A stretch of DNA of 64,000 nucleotides from Halodesulfurarchaeum formicicum (GTDB taxonomy: Archaea > Halobacteriota > Halobacteria > Halobacteriales > Halobacteriaceae): positions 682,001 through 746,000 of the forward strand of contig NZ_CP016804.1 in NCBI RefSeq assembly GCF_001886955.1. Direction: 5' to 3'. The notes beneath the pieces are model-generated. The model worked only from the letters and a program-made list of their open reading frames with translations. It had not been told where the DNA came from and searched no databases. The translations under genes and the position numbers were made by a program. Every line of letters starts with the position of its first letter. Positions within the stretch are counted from its first letter, which is position 1. Of the stretch, positions 33,078-42,797 are shown one piece after another.

Positions 33078-33922
33078 TCGATGATCGCCCCCGTGTTCTG
33101 GGTCCGTGTTCGAATCGTTCGCCCATCACGTTTCCCCCACCGGTCGAGGACCGTTTCGATGGCCGACTCGTCCCCGACGGCGACGTAACTCGGTCCAGTC
33201 CCGGACAGCGAGACACCGTCCGCCTCCGGCAGCGCCTCGATCATCGGTTCGGTCGACTGCTGGAGTGCCGGGGCGAAGGCAAGCCCGTTGATGGTCATCG
33301 CAGTGGCGTACTGACCGCCTTCCGCGAGGTCTCGAACCACTTCGGCCACCGGCGCGATCCGCTGACAGCGATCGACGTCGGCGTCGGCGCTAAAGGCCTG
33401 CTCCGGCGGGATCCAGACGGCGACCGCCCACTCGACTGTATCCCGGTCGAGCAGTTGGTCCGCGGTGTTGTCCGTGATCGTCAGGCCGCCGAGCATGCTC
33501 GCGCTTGCGTCGTCGAACGCGCCCGTTACCGTCACACCGGCCTCACGGGCTGCTTCGACGCCCAGGCGGGCGGCCGCCTCGCGATCCATCGCGTCGGCCT
33601 GGCCGAGTGCCGAGAGCGTGGCCAGCACCGTGGCGTTCGCGGCCGCACTCGAACTCTTGAGTCCGCCGGCCATCGGCACGTCGCTCTCGGTTCGAATCCG
33701 CAGTCCACCAGTCTCGCCTAGCTCCGCTTGAACCGCCCGAGCGGCCGCTTCGATCAGCGTCGTGTCCGCCTCGGGGTGGCCCGCGATCTCGCCGTGGACC
33801 GTCTCGCCTTCGAGAGTGACTTCCGCGGTGACGTACTCCTCGATGGCGAAGGCCGATCCGTACCCCGTCGCCAGTGCGTTGAGCACCGTCCCGGCGGCCG
33901 GGGCCCGTGCGCGTCCGTCCAT
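33074..33922 (-). CDS. aroK: Shikimate kinase, archaeal GHMP type
   Basis: A 282-residue GHMP-family kinase, the archaeal replacement of bacterial AroK. MDGRARAPAAGTVLNALATG starts the family's substrate-binding region. The ATP loop is PMAGGLKSSSAAANATVLAT, and the C-terminal GVSLSGTGPSYVAVG is motif 3. Together with chorismate mutase downstream it forms an aromatic operon. Two short alternative starts upstream exist; the one at 33922 is chosen because it matches the MDGRARA start of relatives. Confidence 0.92.
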   Translation of the reverse strand: MDGRARAPAAGTVLNALATGYGSAFAIEEYVTAEVTLEGETVHGEIAGHPEADTTLIEAAARAVQAELGETGGLRIRTESDVPMAGGLKSSSAAANATVLATLSALGQADAMDREAAARLGVEAAREAGVTVTGAFDDASASMLGGLTITDNTADQLLDRDTVEWAVAVWIPPEQAFSADADVDRCQRIAPVAEVVRDLAEGGQYATAMTINGLAFAPALQQSTEPMIEALPEADGVSLSGTGPSYVAVGDESAIETVLDRWGKRDGRTIRTRTQNTGAIIE

Positions 33923-34005
33923 GGCGGCAGTTCTGCGAGCGGTCACTTACGGTTGCCGATCTTTCGGAACGGCGGGCTTTTGATCCCGGATGGAAAAACT
34001 CACCC

Positions 34006-34431
34006 ATGAGCCAACGCAGCGAGGTGGCCCCCGAGCCGCTCGGCGTCGAACTGGACGAGGGCGGCATTTATGTCAGCTACCAGGACAACCGCCGGGTCTT
34101 CTACAACGGCATCCCCGAACTCGTCACGGGCACACTGCGCTGTCGGCCCGGCAAGGACGTACAGGTGCTGGTCACCGACGAGTCCGAGACCGAGGGCGTG
34201 ATGACCTACGTCAACGAGTTGAAAACGGCCGACGACATTCTCGAATCCAGCGGGGTCGGCCGGGTGTATCTCGACCCGGGGGAATCGACGGAACTCTTCG
34301 AGGGAGTCGTCGCGTCCGTCGACGGCCTCGCAGTCGAGATCACGGCCGATATGGATGCCGTCGACGGTCGGGTCTTCGTCTTCGAGGAGGACGAACTCGG
34401 GGAGCAGATGTACGAACTCAGCGAGGACTGA
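34006..34431 (+). CDS. DUF5796 family protein
   Basis: A 141-residue acidic haloarchaeal protein: MSQRSEVAPEPLGVELDEGG, IYVSYQDNRRVFYNGIPELV, and the C-terminal DMDAVDGRVFVFEEDELGEQ MYELSED. The LGVEL..GI.V.Y.D.R..FY.G.P pattern is remembered for DUF5796. No catalytic motif, helix or metal site is seen. Divergent from the shikimate kinase gene and convergent with a small zinc-finger gene whose stop abuts its own. Confidence 0.85.
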   Translation: MSQRSEVAPEPLGVELDEGGIYVSYQDNRRVFYNGIPELVTGTLRCRPGKDVQVLVTDESETEGVMTYVNELKTADDILESSGVGRVYLDPGESTELFEGVVASVDGLAVEITADMDAVDGRVFVFEEDELGEQMYELSED

Positions 34432-34566
34432 TCACTGCAAGTAGGTCGGATCTTCGGCGTCGCAGTTGGCCTCGTGCTGGCGGGCGTCCTCGGGATCGTC
34501 GAACATCATTCCGCATTTCTCACAGACGTACCACGTGACCCCGTCTTTCGTGGTTTCCGTTACCAT
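34432..34566 (-). CDS. Small C2H2-like zinc-finger protein (DUF7128 type)
   Basis: A 44-residue protein: MVTETTKDGVTWYVCEKCGM, MFDDPEDARQHEANCDAEDP, TYLQ. Cys-x2-Cys and His-x4-Cys ligands form one zinc finger. This tiny haloarchaeal family (DUF7128 as I recall) is conserved in size. It ends exactly against the DUF5796 stop and diverges from the Cdc48-like gene 73 nt away. Confidence 0.85.
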   Translation of the reverse strand: MVTETTKDGVTWYVCEKCGMMFDDPEDARQHEANCDAEDPTYLQ

Positions 34567-34639
34567 ATCCCCATATCGATGCCCCGGCAGTATAGGCATT
34601 CCCCCGCCATCCTTTAACCGCTGGACGCGAAGCACGCAC

Positions 34640-36739
34640 ATGAGCGGGACTCCGGCCATCGAGGCCGTTCTGCGGGAGGCCCAGCCGCGGGATGCTGGAC
34701 AGGGAGTGATCAGGCTCTCCCGGGCCGCGATGCGCGAACTGGGGGTGTTGAGCGGCGAGTCGGTCCGGATCGTCGGCGCGGAGACGACCGTGGCACGGGT
34801 CTGGCCGGGGCGGAGCGACCTCGGACCCAACGAACTGCGGGCTGACGGAGAACTCCGGGCCAACGCCGGTGTGGCCGTCGGCGACCGCGTCAAGATCACG
34901 CCGGTCGAACTCGCGGAAGCCGACTCGGTCACGCTGGTTCCAACCGCCGACCCCGGCGTCGACCCTGGGACCCTCGAACAGGCCGTGGGCAGACGTCTCA
35001 GAAATCGCTCGCTTCGGACGTCCCAGCAGGTGAAAGTCGACTCGCTGGGCGAGTTTCGCGTGACGGCTACCGATCCCACGGGCCCGGTTCGGGTCACCGA
35101 GGAGACTGTCGTCCACCTCGGCGCGGCCGAGGACGCCGCAGCCGACGTGGGGGTCACCTACGAGGACATCGGCGGACTCGATGACGAACTGGCGGCCGTG
35201 CGCGAACTCATCGAAGCGCCCCTTTCCGAGCCCGAACTGTTCCAGCGACTCGGTATCGACGCCCCGAAGGGGGTGCTCCTCTTCGGGCCGCCGGGGACCG
35301 GCAAGACCCGAATCGCCCGGGCCGTCGCCAACGAGGCCGACGCGCATTTCATCTCGATCTCCGGGCCCGAGATCGTCACGAAGTACAAAGGCGAGTCCGA
35401 ACAGCGGATCCGGAGTGTCTTCGAGGAGGCTCGCGAGCAGGCCCCGAGCGTGATCTTCTTCGACGAACTCGACGCAATCGCCGGGAAGCGAGATGACGGT
35501 GGGGACATGGAGAACCGGATCGTCGCCCAGCTTCTCTCGGAACTCGATGGGCTTGCGGCCCGCGGTGAGGTCGTCGTCATCGGCGCGACGAATCGCGTGG
35601 ACGCGATCGATCCCGCGCTCCGGCGGCCTGGCCGGTTCGATCGCGAGGTCGAGATCGGGGTCCCCGATCGTGAGGGCCGCGAGGAGATCCTCCACATTCA
35701 CACCCGCGGCATGCCCCTGACCGAGGACGTGGACATCCCGGCGCTGGCCGAACGGACCCATGGGTTCGTCGGAGCGGACCTGCAGGCACTGGTCGTCGAG
35801 GCCGCGATGGTCGCCATGGGGCGATATCGGGACGACGAGGCGGAGCTCTCGGTCACCCGCCAGGATTTCGAAGCCGCGTTGTCGGCGGTCGAGCCCTCCG
35901 CGATGCGGGAGTTCGTCGCCGAGATGCCGGCCACCTCGTTTGCCGATATCGGTGGGCTCGAGGACGTCAAACAGGCGCTTCGGGAGGCCGTCGAGTGGCC
36001 ACGTACCCACCGCGAACTCTTCGAGGCCACGTCGACCGATCCACCGTCGGGCATCCTGCTCTACGGGCCGCCGGGAACCGGGAAGACGATGCTCGCCCGA
36101 GCCGTCGCGAGCGAGAGCGGGGTCAACTTCATCCGGGTCGCGGGACCGGAGCTTTTCGACCGCTACGTCGGGGAGTCGGAACGAGCGGTCCGCGAGCTCT
36201 TCGAGCGAGCTCGCCAGGCCGCACCCACGGTGGTCTTTCTGGACGAACTCGATGCCATCGCGGGTCGACGGGGTGACACCCAGGAGGTCACCGAGCGGGT
36301 CGTCTCCCAGCTTTTGACCGAACTTGACGGGGCGGCCGCGGATCCGAACCTGATCGTTCTCGGGGCGACCAACCGGCTCGAAGCGATCGACCCCGCACTG
36401 CGCCGCCCGGGTCGGCTGGAACGGCAGCTCCTCGTGCCCGAACCGGGCCGGGAGGCTCGCCTGGCGATCCTCCGAGTCAAAACCGAGGACAAACCGCTGG
36501 CCGCGGACGTCGATCTCGAAGCCCTCGCCGACGACCTGGCCGGGTACACGGGCGCGGACATCGATGCGCTTGTGCGTGAAGCCTCCATGCGAGCGATCCG
36601 GGAGGCGGTCGAGGAGGGCATCGAGGACGGTGGAGCGATTACCGTCACACCCGGGCACTTCGAGGCCGCGATAGCTGCCGTCGATCCGGACGGAACTGGT
36701 GGCCGAGAAAACGACACGCTCTCCCCGCAGCACTCGTAA
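34640..36739 (+). CDS. Cdc48/VCP-like AAA+ ATPase
   Basis: A 699-residue double-ring AAA ATPase. The N-domain (about 1-170) begins [20 protein letters not shown] with the double-psi fold. D1 has [17 protein letters not shown] and [14 protein letters not shown], and D2 has [17 protein letters not shown] with [15 protein letters not shown] and arginine fingers [15 protein letters not shown]. It unfolds proteins for the proteasome and other routes. It is shorter than the usual haloarchaeal CdcH of about 740 residues, mainly in the N-domain and tail, so it is probably a paralogue. Confidence 0.93.
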   Translation: MSGTPAIEAVLREAQPRDAGQGVIRLSRAAMRELGVLSGESVRIVGAETTVARVWPGRSDLGPNELRADGELRANAGVAVGDRVKITPVELAEADSVTLVPTADPGVDPGTLEQAVGRRLRNRSLRTSQQVKVDSLGEFRVTATDPTGPVRVTEETVVHLGAAEDAAADVGVTYEDIGGLDDELAAVRELIEAPLSEPELFQRLGIDAPKGVLLFGPPGTGKTRIARAVANEADAHFISISGPEIVTKYKGESEQRIRSVFEEAREQAPSVIFFDELDAIAGKRDDGGDMENRIVAQLLSELDGLAARGEVVVIGATNRVDAIDPALRRPGRFDREVEIGVPDREGREEILHIHTRGMPLTEDVDIPALAERTHGFVGADLQALVVEAAMVAMGRYRDDEAELSVTRQDFEAALSAVEPSAMREFVAEMPATSFADIGGLEDVKQALREAVEWPRTHRELFEATSTDPPSGILLYGPPGTGKTMLARAVASESGVNFIRVAGPELFDRYVGESERAVRELFERARQAAPTVVFLDELDAIAGRRGDTQEVTERVVSQLLTELDGAAADPNLIVLGATNRLEAIDPALRRPGRLERQLLVPEPGREARLAILRVKTEDKPLAADVDLEALADDLAGYTGADIDALVREASMRAIREAVEEGIEDGGAITVTPGHFEAAIAAVDPDGTGGRENDTLSPQHS

Positions 36740-36747
36740 CTCGGCAT

Positions 36748-37407
36748 ATGACTTGTGCTGTCGTCTTCGACATGGACGGGGTGATCGTCGACACCGAGCA
36801 GTACTGGATCGAGGCCGAGCGGGAGATCCTGGATACTGCCTTGCCCGCCGGCCACGACGTCGATCCGCTTGACATCACCGGGATCAACGTCCACGATCAG
36901 TACGACCTGCTGGCCGAGGAGTATGACCTGCAGGTCTCCCAAGAGGCGTACTTCGATCTTTTCGATCGGGAGGCCGAGGGCGTCTACGAGCGGGCCGACC
37001 TCCTCGCCGGCTTTCATGACCTGCTCGATGCGATCCGGGCGCGTTCGGTCCCCATCGGGCTCGCGACCTCCTCGTATCCCCGGTGGATCGACATCGTCTT
37101 CGAGAGCCACGATCTGGACGGCCGCTTTGACCAGGTACTCAGCGCTGCGAACCTCGACGGTCCGGGTAAACCAGCGCCGCTGATCTACGAGACGATCGCC
37201 GAGCGCCTGGACCGGGAGCCGACCGATCTAATCGTCGTCGAGGACTCCGAGAACGGCATCGCGGCTGCCGCCAGCGCCGGGGCCTACACGGTTGCCTACG
37301 CTGCTCACGGGACAGACGACGGCACCGACCGCTCACCAGCCGACGAGGTGGTCGAGACCCCGACGGGACTCGAAGAACGCGTGCTGGCGCTTCTCGACGG
37401 CGAATAA
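36748..37407 (+). CDS. HAD-superfamily hydrolase (beta-phosphoglucomutase-like)
   Basis: A 219-residue phosphatase. Motif I is FDMDGVIVDTE, motif II is LATSS, motif III is the Lys in GKPAP, and motif IV is IVVEDSENGIAAAASAG. The helical cap (about 20-90) is the subclass I type. It dephosphorylates small sugar phosphates or similar; the substrate is not predictable. It starts 8 nt after the Cdc48-like gene stop, so co-transcription is likely. Confidence 0.93.
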   Translation: MTCAVVFDMDGVIVDTEQYWIEAEREILDTALPAGHDVDPLDITGINVHDQYDLLAEEYDLQVSQEAYFDLFDREAEGVYERADLLAGFHDLLDAIRARSVPIGLATSSYPRWIDIVFESHDLDGRFDQVLSAANLDGPGKPAPLIYETIAERLDREPTDLIVVEDSENGIAAAASAGAYTVAYAAHGTDDGTDRSPADEVVETPTGLEERVLALLDGE

Positions 37408-37416
37408 TCGGGCGTA

Positions 37417-40242
37417 TTACCAGAATGCCTTCGTCCGGGCGTACTCCCGTTCGCGCTCCAGAATGTCCCGGTAGAAGTCACTCTCCGATTCGCGGTGCCG
37501 GTTGATGATCCGTGCGGCGTTCTCGGGGCCGACCCCGCGGGCCGAGAGTGCGATGACTGCCTGCTTGCCGTGGCCCTGGACGAGGCTGGCGTTCCGGTAG
37601 GCTCGCTCGGTGAGCCGTTCCTGTTCCTCGTCCTTGTCTTGGGCTTTCAGCGCCGAGACGACGTCGTCGGCGTAGGGGCTCAGGGCGGCGATCTGGGTCG
37701 ACTCACAGTGGGGACACTGGGGCTGGTCCCGGACCCGCTTGACCGTGGTTTCGCGGTCGTACTCCAGACAGTGCAGGCAGACGAGTCGGACCTCATCCTC
37801 CTGGATGCGCTCTCTGACCGTCTCGATCACGCTCGCGTCGGCGTTCTCGGGGGTCAAAAGCTCCGACCCGCTCTGTCGCCCGCCGGTGCCGATGGCGGTT
37901 CGCTCCCCGATCGCGGCGAGTTCGACGGCCTCCGATTGAATCGCCGCGATGATTTCTTGGGCCCGGTCGATGTCCAGGATCTCGTGGAAAACTTCCCGCA
38001 CTGCCTCGTCGTAGACTGGGGTATCCTCCAGGGCGGCCATCACTCGATTCAGCGAGACGCCGTCGCCGCCCTTCCAGCGCTTGAGCGCGCCGAACTTCGC
38101 GGCCACCTGCGAGAGGGTGAACTTGAGCGTCTCGGAGCCGTTCAGACTCAACTCCAGGAGCGGACCGACGTGTTCGGGATCGGTCGTCTGGAGCACCTCG
38201 CGAACGTCGTTGGCCCTGATGCCCCGGGGAACCTCCAGTTCGATCCGGTAGGGATCCACGTCGATCCCGACCGAGGAGCCCGTCTGTTGGCCCAGCAGTG
38301 CCGCGAGAAGTCGGCCGATCGTCTCGTTACCCTTGAGCCCGCCGGCGACGTTCACGACGATCGTTCGGCCGTGTGATTCGATCAGGATCCGGTCGTCGGT
38401 CGGCAACGGCGCGCCCGACTCGACGTGGCGCTCGATCTGTCCCAAGGCGTCTTCGATGGTGTCGGTCCCGGCCGGATAGCGACTCGCGAGGTCCGCGGCG
38501 ACGGCTTCACTCGGCGCGCCGGCTTCGAGTTGGTCCGCTGTGACTCCCCGTAGCTCGCCGACTTCCTGGGCAACGGGGTAGGGGACCGGGATCTCTTGAC
38601 CCGTCCAGGATGGCACCTCGCCGGCCGGGTCCTCGATCGGCGAGACCTCGACCCGCTCTTTGTCCTCGTCGATCTCGGAGATCCGCCACATGTCCCCCCG
38701 CTGGATGAAGGTCGCCCCCGGTTCGGCGAAGTTGACGACGAATCGCTCGTCGAGGGTGCCGACCTGGGCCCCGCTGGCGATGTCAAACACCTCGTAGGTC
38801 TCCTCGTCGGGGATCATCGAGAGGTTCCGGTAGTAGTACTGCCAGGTCCCGCCGGACTTCTCGATGCGGTCTGCGGCCTCGTCGAGCCAGATGATGTAAT
38901 TCGAGTTGAGTTCCCGCACCACCTCCCTGAACGTCTCTTCCTCCAGGTCGCGAAACGGGTAGGCGTTCGTCACGATCTCGTAGGCTCCCCGGGCGGAAAT
39001 CTCGCCGGCGTCCATCGCCAGGCCGACGACCTGGTTCGCGACGACATCCAGACTCCCGTGGTGGATCTCCGCCGGTTCGACCTGCCCGTCAGTCGCCCGG
39101 CGGGCGATCGCGAGCGCTTCGAGCGTATCGTCCGGGTGTCCCGTGACGACGGTTCCCGAGGAGACGGTGTCGTGTCGGTGCCCGGCCCGGCCGACCCGCT
39201 GGAGGAGGCGGGCGACCTCGCGGGGGCTGGCGTACTGGACCACGTGGTCGATCCGCCCCACGTCGATCCCGAGTTCCATCGAGGAAGTGCAGAGCAGGGC
39301 GTCGAGTTCGCCCGCCTTGAAGCTGTCTTCGACCTCGATCCGGGCGCTCTTCGAGAGTGACCCGTGATGGACGCCGATGTTCGCGCCCATCTCCTTGAAT
39401 CGGGAGCCGAGCGCCTCGGCAGTCTGGCGAGTGTTGACAAATATCAATGTCGAGTCGTGGGTCTCGACCAGGTCGGTGATGTATCGCAGGTGACTGGCGA
39501 CCGTGGGCGTGGTCATCAGCTCCGAGGAACGGTCCCGGTCGGCGGGCGTGATCTCCGGCTGGACCACTTCGACGTCGATCTTGCTCGTCACGTCCACCGA
39601 GACGATCTCACAGCCACGATCACCGGTGAGGAACTTCCCCACCTCGCCGGGATCGCCAACCGTCGCCGAGAGGCCGACCCGCTGGATCGGGCCCGCGAGT
39701 TCGCGCAGTCGCTCCATGGCGACGGTCAACTGGGCCCCGCGCTTCGAGGCGGCGAGTTCGTGAACCTCGTCGATCACGACATAGCCCACGTCTTCGAGGC
39801 CCTCGCGGAGCGTCGAACCGGTGAGCATCGCCTGCACCGTTTCAGGAGTGGTCACCAGCACGTCCGGCGGATCTTCGGCCTGTTTCTGTCGCTGGTACTG
39901 GGTCGTGTCACCGTGTCTGACCTGCACGTCCAGGTCGAGGGTTTCGCCCCACCACTCCAGGCGGTCCCGCATGTCACGGTTGAGCGCCCGGAGCGGGGTG
40001 ATGTAGAGCGCGCCGAACCCGTCCCGATCGTCCGCGACGAGCGCGTCGAAGATTGGGAGCATCGCCGTTTCGGTCTTCCCGGTCCCTGTCGGCGCGATCA
40101 CCAGGGTGTGCTGGCCGGCGGCGATCGGTGGTATTGCCCGGCGCTGTGGCTCGGTCGGGGTGGAGAACCCTCGTTCGGAGAGGGCCGCCCGGACCGCGGG
40201 CCCGAGGGCGGCGAAGGCATCAGCACGCCCCGTCTCGCTCAT
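37417..40242 (-). CDS. lhr: Lhr-like DEAD/DEAH-box helicase
   Basis: A 941-residue superfamily 2 helicase starting MSETGRADAFAALGPAVRAA. Motif Q is PTEPQRRAIPPIAAG, motif I is VIAPTGTGKTETAM, motif II is VIDEVHELA, motif III is GLSATVGDP, and motif VI is QRVGRAGHRHD. A winged-helix and beta-rich Lhr core follows, and near the end a zinc ribbon CLHCLEYDRETTVKRVRDQP with a CPHC. Archaeal Lhr translocates 3'-5' on DNA and is linked to repair. The preceding gene on the strand is a phosphoesterase. Confidence 0.93.
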   Translation of the reverse strand: MSETGRADAFAALGPAVRAALSERGFSTPTEPQRRAIPPIAAGQHTLVIAPTGTGKTETAMLPIFDALVADDRDGFGALYITPLRALNRDMRDRLEWWGETLDLDVQVRHGDTTQYQRQKQAEDPPDVLVTTPETVQAMLTGSTLREGLEDVGYVVIDEVHELAASKRGAQLTVAMERLRELAGPIQRVGLSATVGDPGEVGKFLTGDRGCEIVSVDVTSKIDVEVVQPEITPADRDRSSELMTTPTVASHLRYITDLVETHDSTLIFVNTRQTAEALGSRFKEMGANIGVHHGSLSKSARIEVEDSFKAGELDALLCTSSMELGIDVGRIDHVVQYASPREVARLLQRVGRAGHRHDTVSSGTVVTGHPDDTLEALAIARRATDGQVEPAEIHHGSLDVVANQVVGLAMDAGEISARGAYEIVTNAYPFRDLEEETFREVVRELNSNYIIWLDEAADRIEKSGGTWQYYYRNLSMIPDEETYEVFDIASGAQVGTLDERFVVNFAEPGATFIQRGDMWRISEIDEDKERVEVSPIEDPAGEVPSWTGQEIPVPYPVAQEVGELRGVTADQLEAGAPSEAVAADLASRYPAGTDTIEDALGQIERHVESGAPLPTDDRILIESHGRTIVVNVAGGLKGNETIGRLLAALLGQQTGSSVGIDVDPYRIELEVPRGIRANDVREVLQTTDPEHVGPLLELSLNGSETLKFTLSQVAAKFGALKRWKGGDGVSLNRVMAALEDTPVYDEAVREVFHEILDIDRAQEIIAAIQSEAVELAAIGERTAIGTGGRQSGSELLTPENADASVIETVRERIQEDEVRLVCLHCLEYDRETTVKRVRDQPQCPHCESTQIAALSPYADDVVSALKAQDKDEEQERLTERAYRNASLVQGHGKQAVIALSARGVGPENAARIINRHRESESDFYRDILEREREYARTKAFW

Positions 40243-40286
40243 TGTCGGCTCTAACGGAGAGGTGAGGTTAAGCCCGTTGCTCGCCC

Positions 40287-41027
40287 CTAGATCGAGTCGT
40301 ACTGTCCCAATCGGGTGCCGTCGAGCAGGTAGGCCTGTGCGGTCGGCGCGGCGGCGGGGAGAAACGGAGCGAGGAACTCCTGGCCGGGGACGTTCACCCA
40401 CGTCCCGCCCACGAGTTCGTTGAAGGCCGGGAAGACGACGATCTCGTCCGGCCCATCGATGTCGGCGTCGTAGTGATCCTCGAAGGGAGCGGGGTCTCCG
40501 TCGCCCCGTAGCCAGACTCGCTCCACTCGACTCCCGCCGACCTCGTCTTCCAGTCTGACACAGGGGTGTTCGTGGCCGAGTGCGAGGACCGACACGTCGA
40601 GTACCGACGGATCTGGCCAGGTGTGTCCGTGGGCAAAGCCCAAGTCGCCGATGCGCACGCCGGTCCCCGGTGTGACCGTCACGTCGATGGCGTCGCCGAG
40701 CATGCCGTCGTGGTTGCCCGGAACGAGATGGACCTCCCGATCGCGCAGCCGGTGTTCGAGCTCCATGAGCTCCTCCAGCTCGGCGCCGTCGGGCTGCCCG
40801 ATGTGATCGCCCAGGTCCCCCAGAAAGAGGACCTGGACGGGGTCCACGCGGTCGAGCAAGCTGGCGAGTCGCTCCCGGCGCTCGGCCGCCTGGCTCTCGA
40901 CCTCGACGCCTTCCCGACGGTATCGTCCTTCGATGCCTGCGTGGTAATCGGCGACTACCAGGATCGGGCCCTCGGGCCCGTCCGCGACCGCGGCTGGCTC
41001 GCCCTCGATCGGTTCGATCGCCGGCAT
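40287..41027 (-). CDS. Calcineurin-like phosphoesterase, RPA-operon type (Rpe)
   Basis: A 246-residue metallophosphoesterase. The metal blocks are VVADYHAG, VLFLGDLGDHIG, VHLVPGNHDGML, AHGHTWPDPS and ALGHEHPC, all in order. In Haloferax volcanii a similar gene (rpe) is co-transcribed with an RPA and an RPA-associated protein, and the gene immediately upstream here is an RPA-associated-like protein, abutting it directly. The downstream gene is Lhr, giving a replication/repair group. Substrate unknown. Confidence 0.88.
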   Translation of the reverse strand: MPAIEPIEGEPAAVADGPEGPILVVADYHAGIEGRYRREGVEVESQAAERRERLASLLDRVDPVQVLFLGDLGDHIGQPDGAELEELMELEHRLRDREVHLVPGNHDGMLGDAIDVTVTPGTGVRIGDLGFAHGHTWPDPSVLDVSVLALGHEHPCVRLEDEVGGSRVERVWLRGDGDPAPFEDHYDADIDGPDEIVVFPAFNELVGGTWVNVPGQEFLAPFLPAAAPTAQAYLLDGTRLGQYDSI

Positions 41028-42611
41028 TCAGATCGGCTTCAACGCGTCCGCTCCGGACTCGAAGCAACGCCCACCGAGCAAGGCGTCCTCGATGGCGTTC
41101 TCGATGGCGTCCTCGCTCAGTCCGTGGCGGTCTTCGAGGGTTTCGATCAGTTCGGGACGAGGGACCCCGTCGCCGTCTCCGAGTTCCTGGAGCGTGTTGA
41201 CGACGAGGTTCTGCACCTCGCCCTCGGAGAGGTTCGCCGCCTGTGGGTATCCTGCATCCGTTTCCTCCTCGATCTCCTCGTCCGTCTCGTCCGTTTCCCC
41301 CTCCGTCGCCTGCGTGTCGGCCTCGTCTGCTTCCGTATCCGTGTCCGTGTTCTCCTCAGCCTCCGGATCTGCCTGGTCTGTGTCCGTCGTGTCCGGCTGT
41401 TCCTCCGATACATCTTCGGCTGCCGAATCTTCCTCCTCGGCGGCAACCCCCTGTGTCTCTTCGGGCGTTTCCGCGCCCTCGGAGGGCTCGAACTCCGCAC
41501 CGCTCTCGAATCCCACGTCGAAGTTCTCCTTGACTTCAGCGCGTTCCTCCTCGGAGAGTTCGTAGAGTTCGTCCTCTTCAGCCTCGTCTGTCGGTGGCTC
41601 GGACACGTCCGACTCTGCTTCGGGGGCTGTGTCCGCCATCGTGGTTTCGGCGGCTTCCGTTTCCGGCTCCGTGGCTGGGGTGTTCGGTGCCGCTTCGTCG
41701 GCCGTTGCAGCTGCTGGCTCGGTTTCGGGCTCGGCTGCCGGTTCCGAATCTGTGGTCGGCTCGATCGGATCGGCTTCGCCCGTCTCGGTAGCGGCCGGGG
41801 CGTCCGTCGGCTCGGTCGTTCCGGTGTCTGCAGGTTCGGACGATTCGGTGTCCGACTCCTCTACCGGTTCGGCGATCGAATCGCCCAGCGTGATGTCCGT
41901 AAATCCGGTCAATACGGTTCCGTCGCCTCCCTCGTCGGGGGCGAAATCGACGCTCTCGACGGCATCCGTTTCGCCGGCCACCATTTCGACGGCAGAAAGC
42001 GCCATCTCCTGGACCGCTTCGAGGTAGCCGGTCGTCGGCTCGTAAGCCGAAATCGCGCGGGGAATGCCCGCCGCGAGTGCCGGACTGGCTCCCGCATCGA
42101 TCAACCGGGCTTCCAGTTCGTCGCCGCGCTCCGGTGCGTCGAGGGCCATCGCCATGAGTCCCGTCCGTTCCAGAGTCTGCACGGCGGTCTGGACGATCCA
42201 GCTGTCTCGGGTGTTCGCGTCGACCTCGTTGACGCGTTCGGGGCGTAGCGACGTGAAGATTCGATCCGAGTCCTCCGGTTCGAAGGTCCGGGCCTTGCCC
42301 GTGAGTGCGACGAACATCGGCGGCTCGGCCGCCTCGAAGAAGGCCAGGGCGTCGGGCTGGTACTGGCCGGCATAGCAGACAAAGGCCCCGGAGGGATCGA
42401 CGATCCGCGCGCGAAGCACCCCATCGCTCACCTCCTCGGTTTCGGTGAGTGCGCCCACGACGAACACGCGGTTCACCCGTGCGCCCGTCGGCGTGACGAG
42501 GTACTGTGGGGCTCGCTCCTCGTCGCTCTCGGCGTACGTGTACGTGGCAGCCTCGAATTCGTCGGCGAAGACCCGGTAGGCGACCTCGCGGGTCGGGGCG
42601 GCCCCGCTCAT
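41028..42611 (-). CDS. RPA-associated protein (Rpap, COG3390-like) with long acidic linker
   Basis: A 527-residue protein. Residues 1-240 form an OB-fold region typical of RPA-associated proteins (MSGAAPTREVAYRVFADEFE, VNRVFVVGALTETEEVSDGV, LRARIVDPSGAFVCYAGQYQ). Residues about 240-445 are an extremely acidic Glu/Asp/Thr-rich linker. The end is a winged helix (LSEGEVQNLVVNTLQELGDG, RHGLSEDAIENAIEDALLGG). Such proteins partner RPA in haloarchaea, but no RPA gene is adjacent upstream here. Its ATG overlaps a 32-codon ORF (ATGA). Confidence 0.85.
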   Translation of the reverse strand: MSGAAPTREVAYRVFADEFEAATYTYAESDEERAPQYLVTPTGARVNRVFVVGALTETEEVSDGVLRARIVDPSGAFVCYAGQYQPDALAFFEAAEPPMFVALTGKARTFEPEDSDRIFTSLRPERVNEVDANTRDSWIVQTAVQTLERTGLMAMALDAPERGDELEARLIDAGASPALAAGIPRAISAYEPTTGYLEAVQEMALSAVEMVAGETDAVESVDFAPDEGGDGTVLTGFTDITLGDSIAEPVEESDTESSEPADTGTTEPTDAPAATETGEADPIEPTTDSEPAAEPETEPAAATADEAAPNTPATEPETEAAETTMADTAPEAESDVSEPPTDEAEEDELYELSEEERAEVKENFDVGFESGAEFEPSEGAETPEETQGVAAEEEDSAAEDVSEEQPDTTDTDQADPEAEENTDTDTEADEADTQATEGETDETDEEIEEETDAGYPQAANLSEGEVQNLVVNTLQELGDGDGVPRPELIETLEDRHGLSEDAIENAIEDALLGGRCFESGADALKPI

Positions 42612-42706
42612 CGTGGCACCTCCGGCGTGCGTTCTCGACTGACTCGGCCGTCCTCGCGCGGCGTGGTTGCCCCGCCTGGGCCGGGGGTTCGTCCCTGGGT
42701 AGTCAT
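42608..42706 (-). CDS. 32-residue small ORF coupled to the RPA-associated gene
   Basis: Encodes MTTQGRTPGPGGATTPREDG RVSRERTPEVPR, stopping in a 4-nt overlap (ATGA) with the next start. A box A TTTTACC (minus strand, 42737-42731) lies about 28 nt before its ATG, so a leaderless transcript would begin with this ORF. Whether it is a translated leader or an RNA without a protein product is undecided; the sequence is disordered and basic. Confidence 0.35.
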   Translation of the reverse strand: MTTQGRTPGPGGATTPREDGRVSRERTPEVPR

Positions 42707-42797
42707 CGTGGGAGAGTACTGCCGCCCGACGGTAAAAGGGTATGGACGACCGGTCACAGTCGAAAGCGTTTCCCCGACGGCTGGCGATCGCTCTTGC

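Noticed and set aside
34520-36733. Long minus-strand frame opposite the Cdc48-like gene
   Set aside because: A GC-rich shadow of a well-supported AAA ATPase; no domain or start context.
40566-42248. Plus-strand frame of 560 codons opposite the phosphoesterase and RPA-associated genes
   Set aside because: Low-complexity arginine/valine-rich shadow of the acidic linker. The opposite strand has the recognisable proteins.
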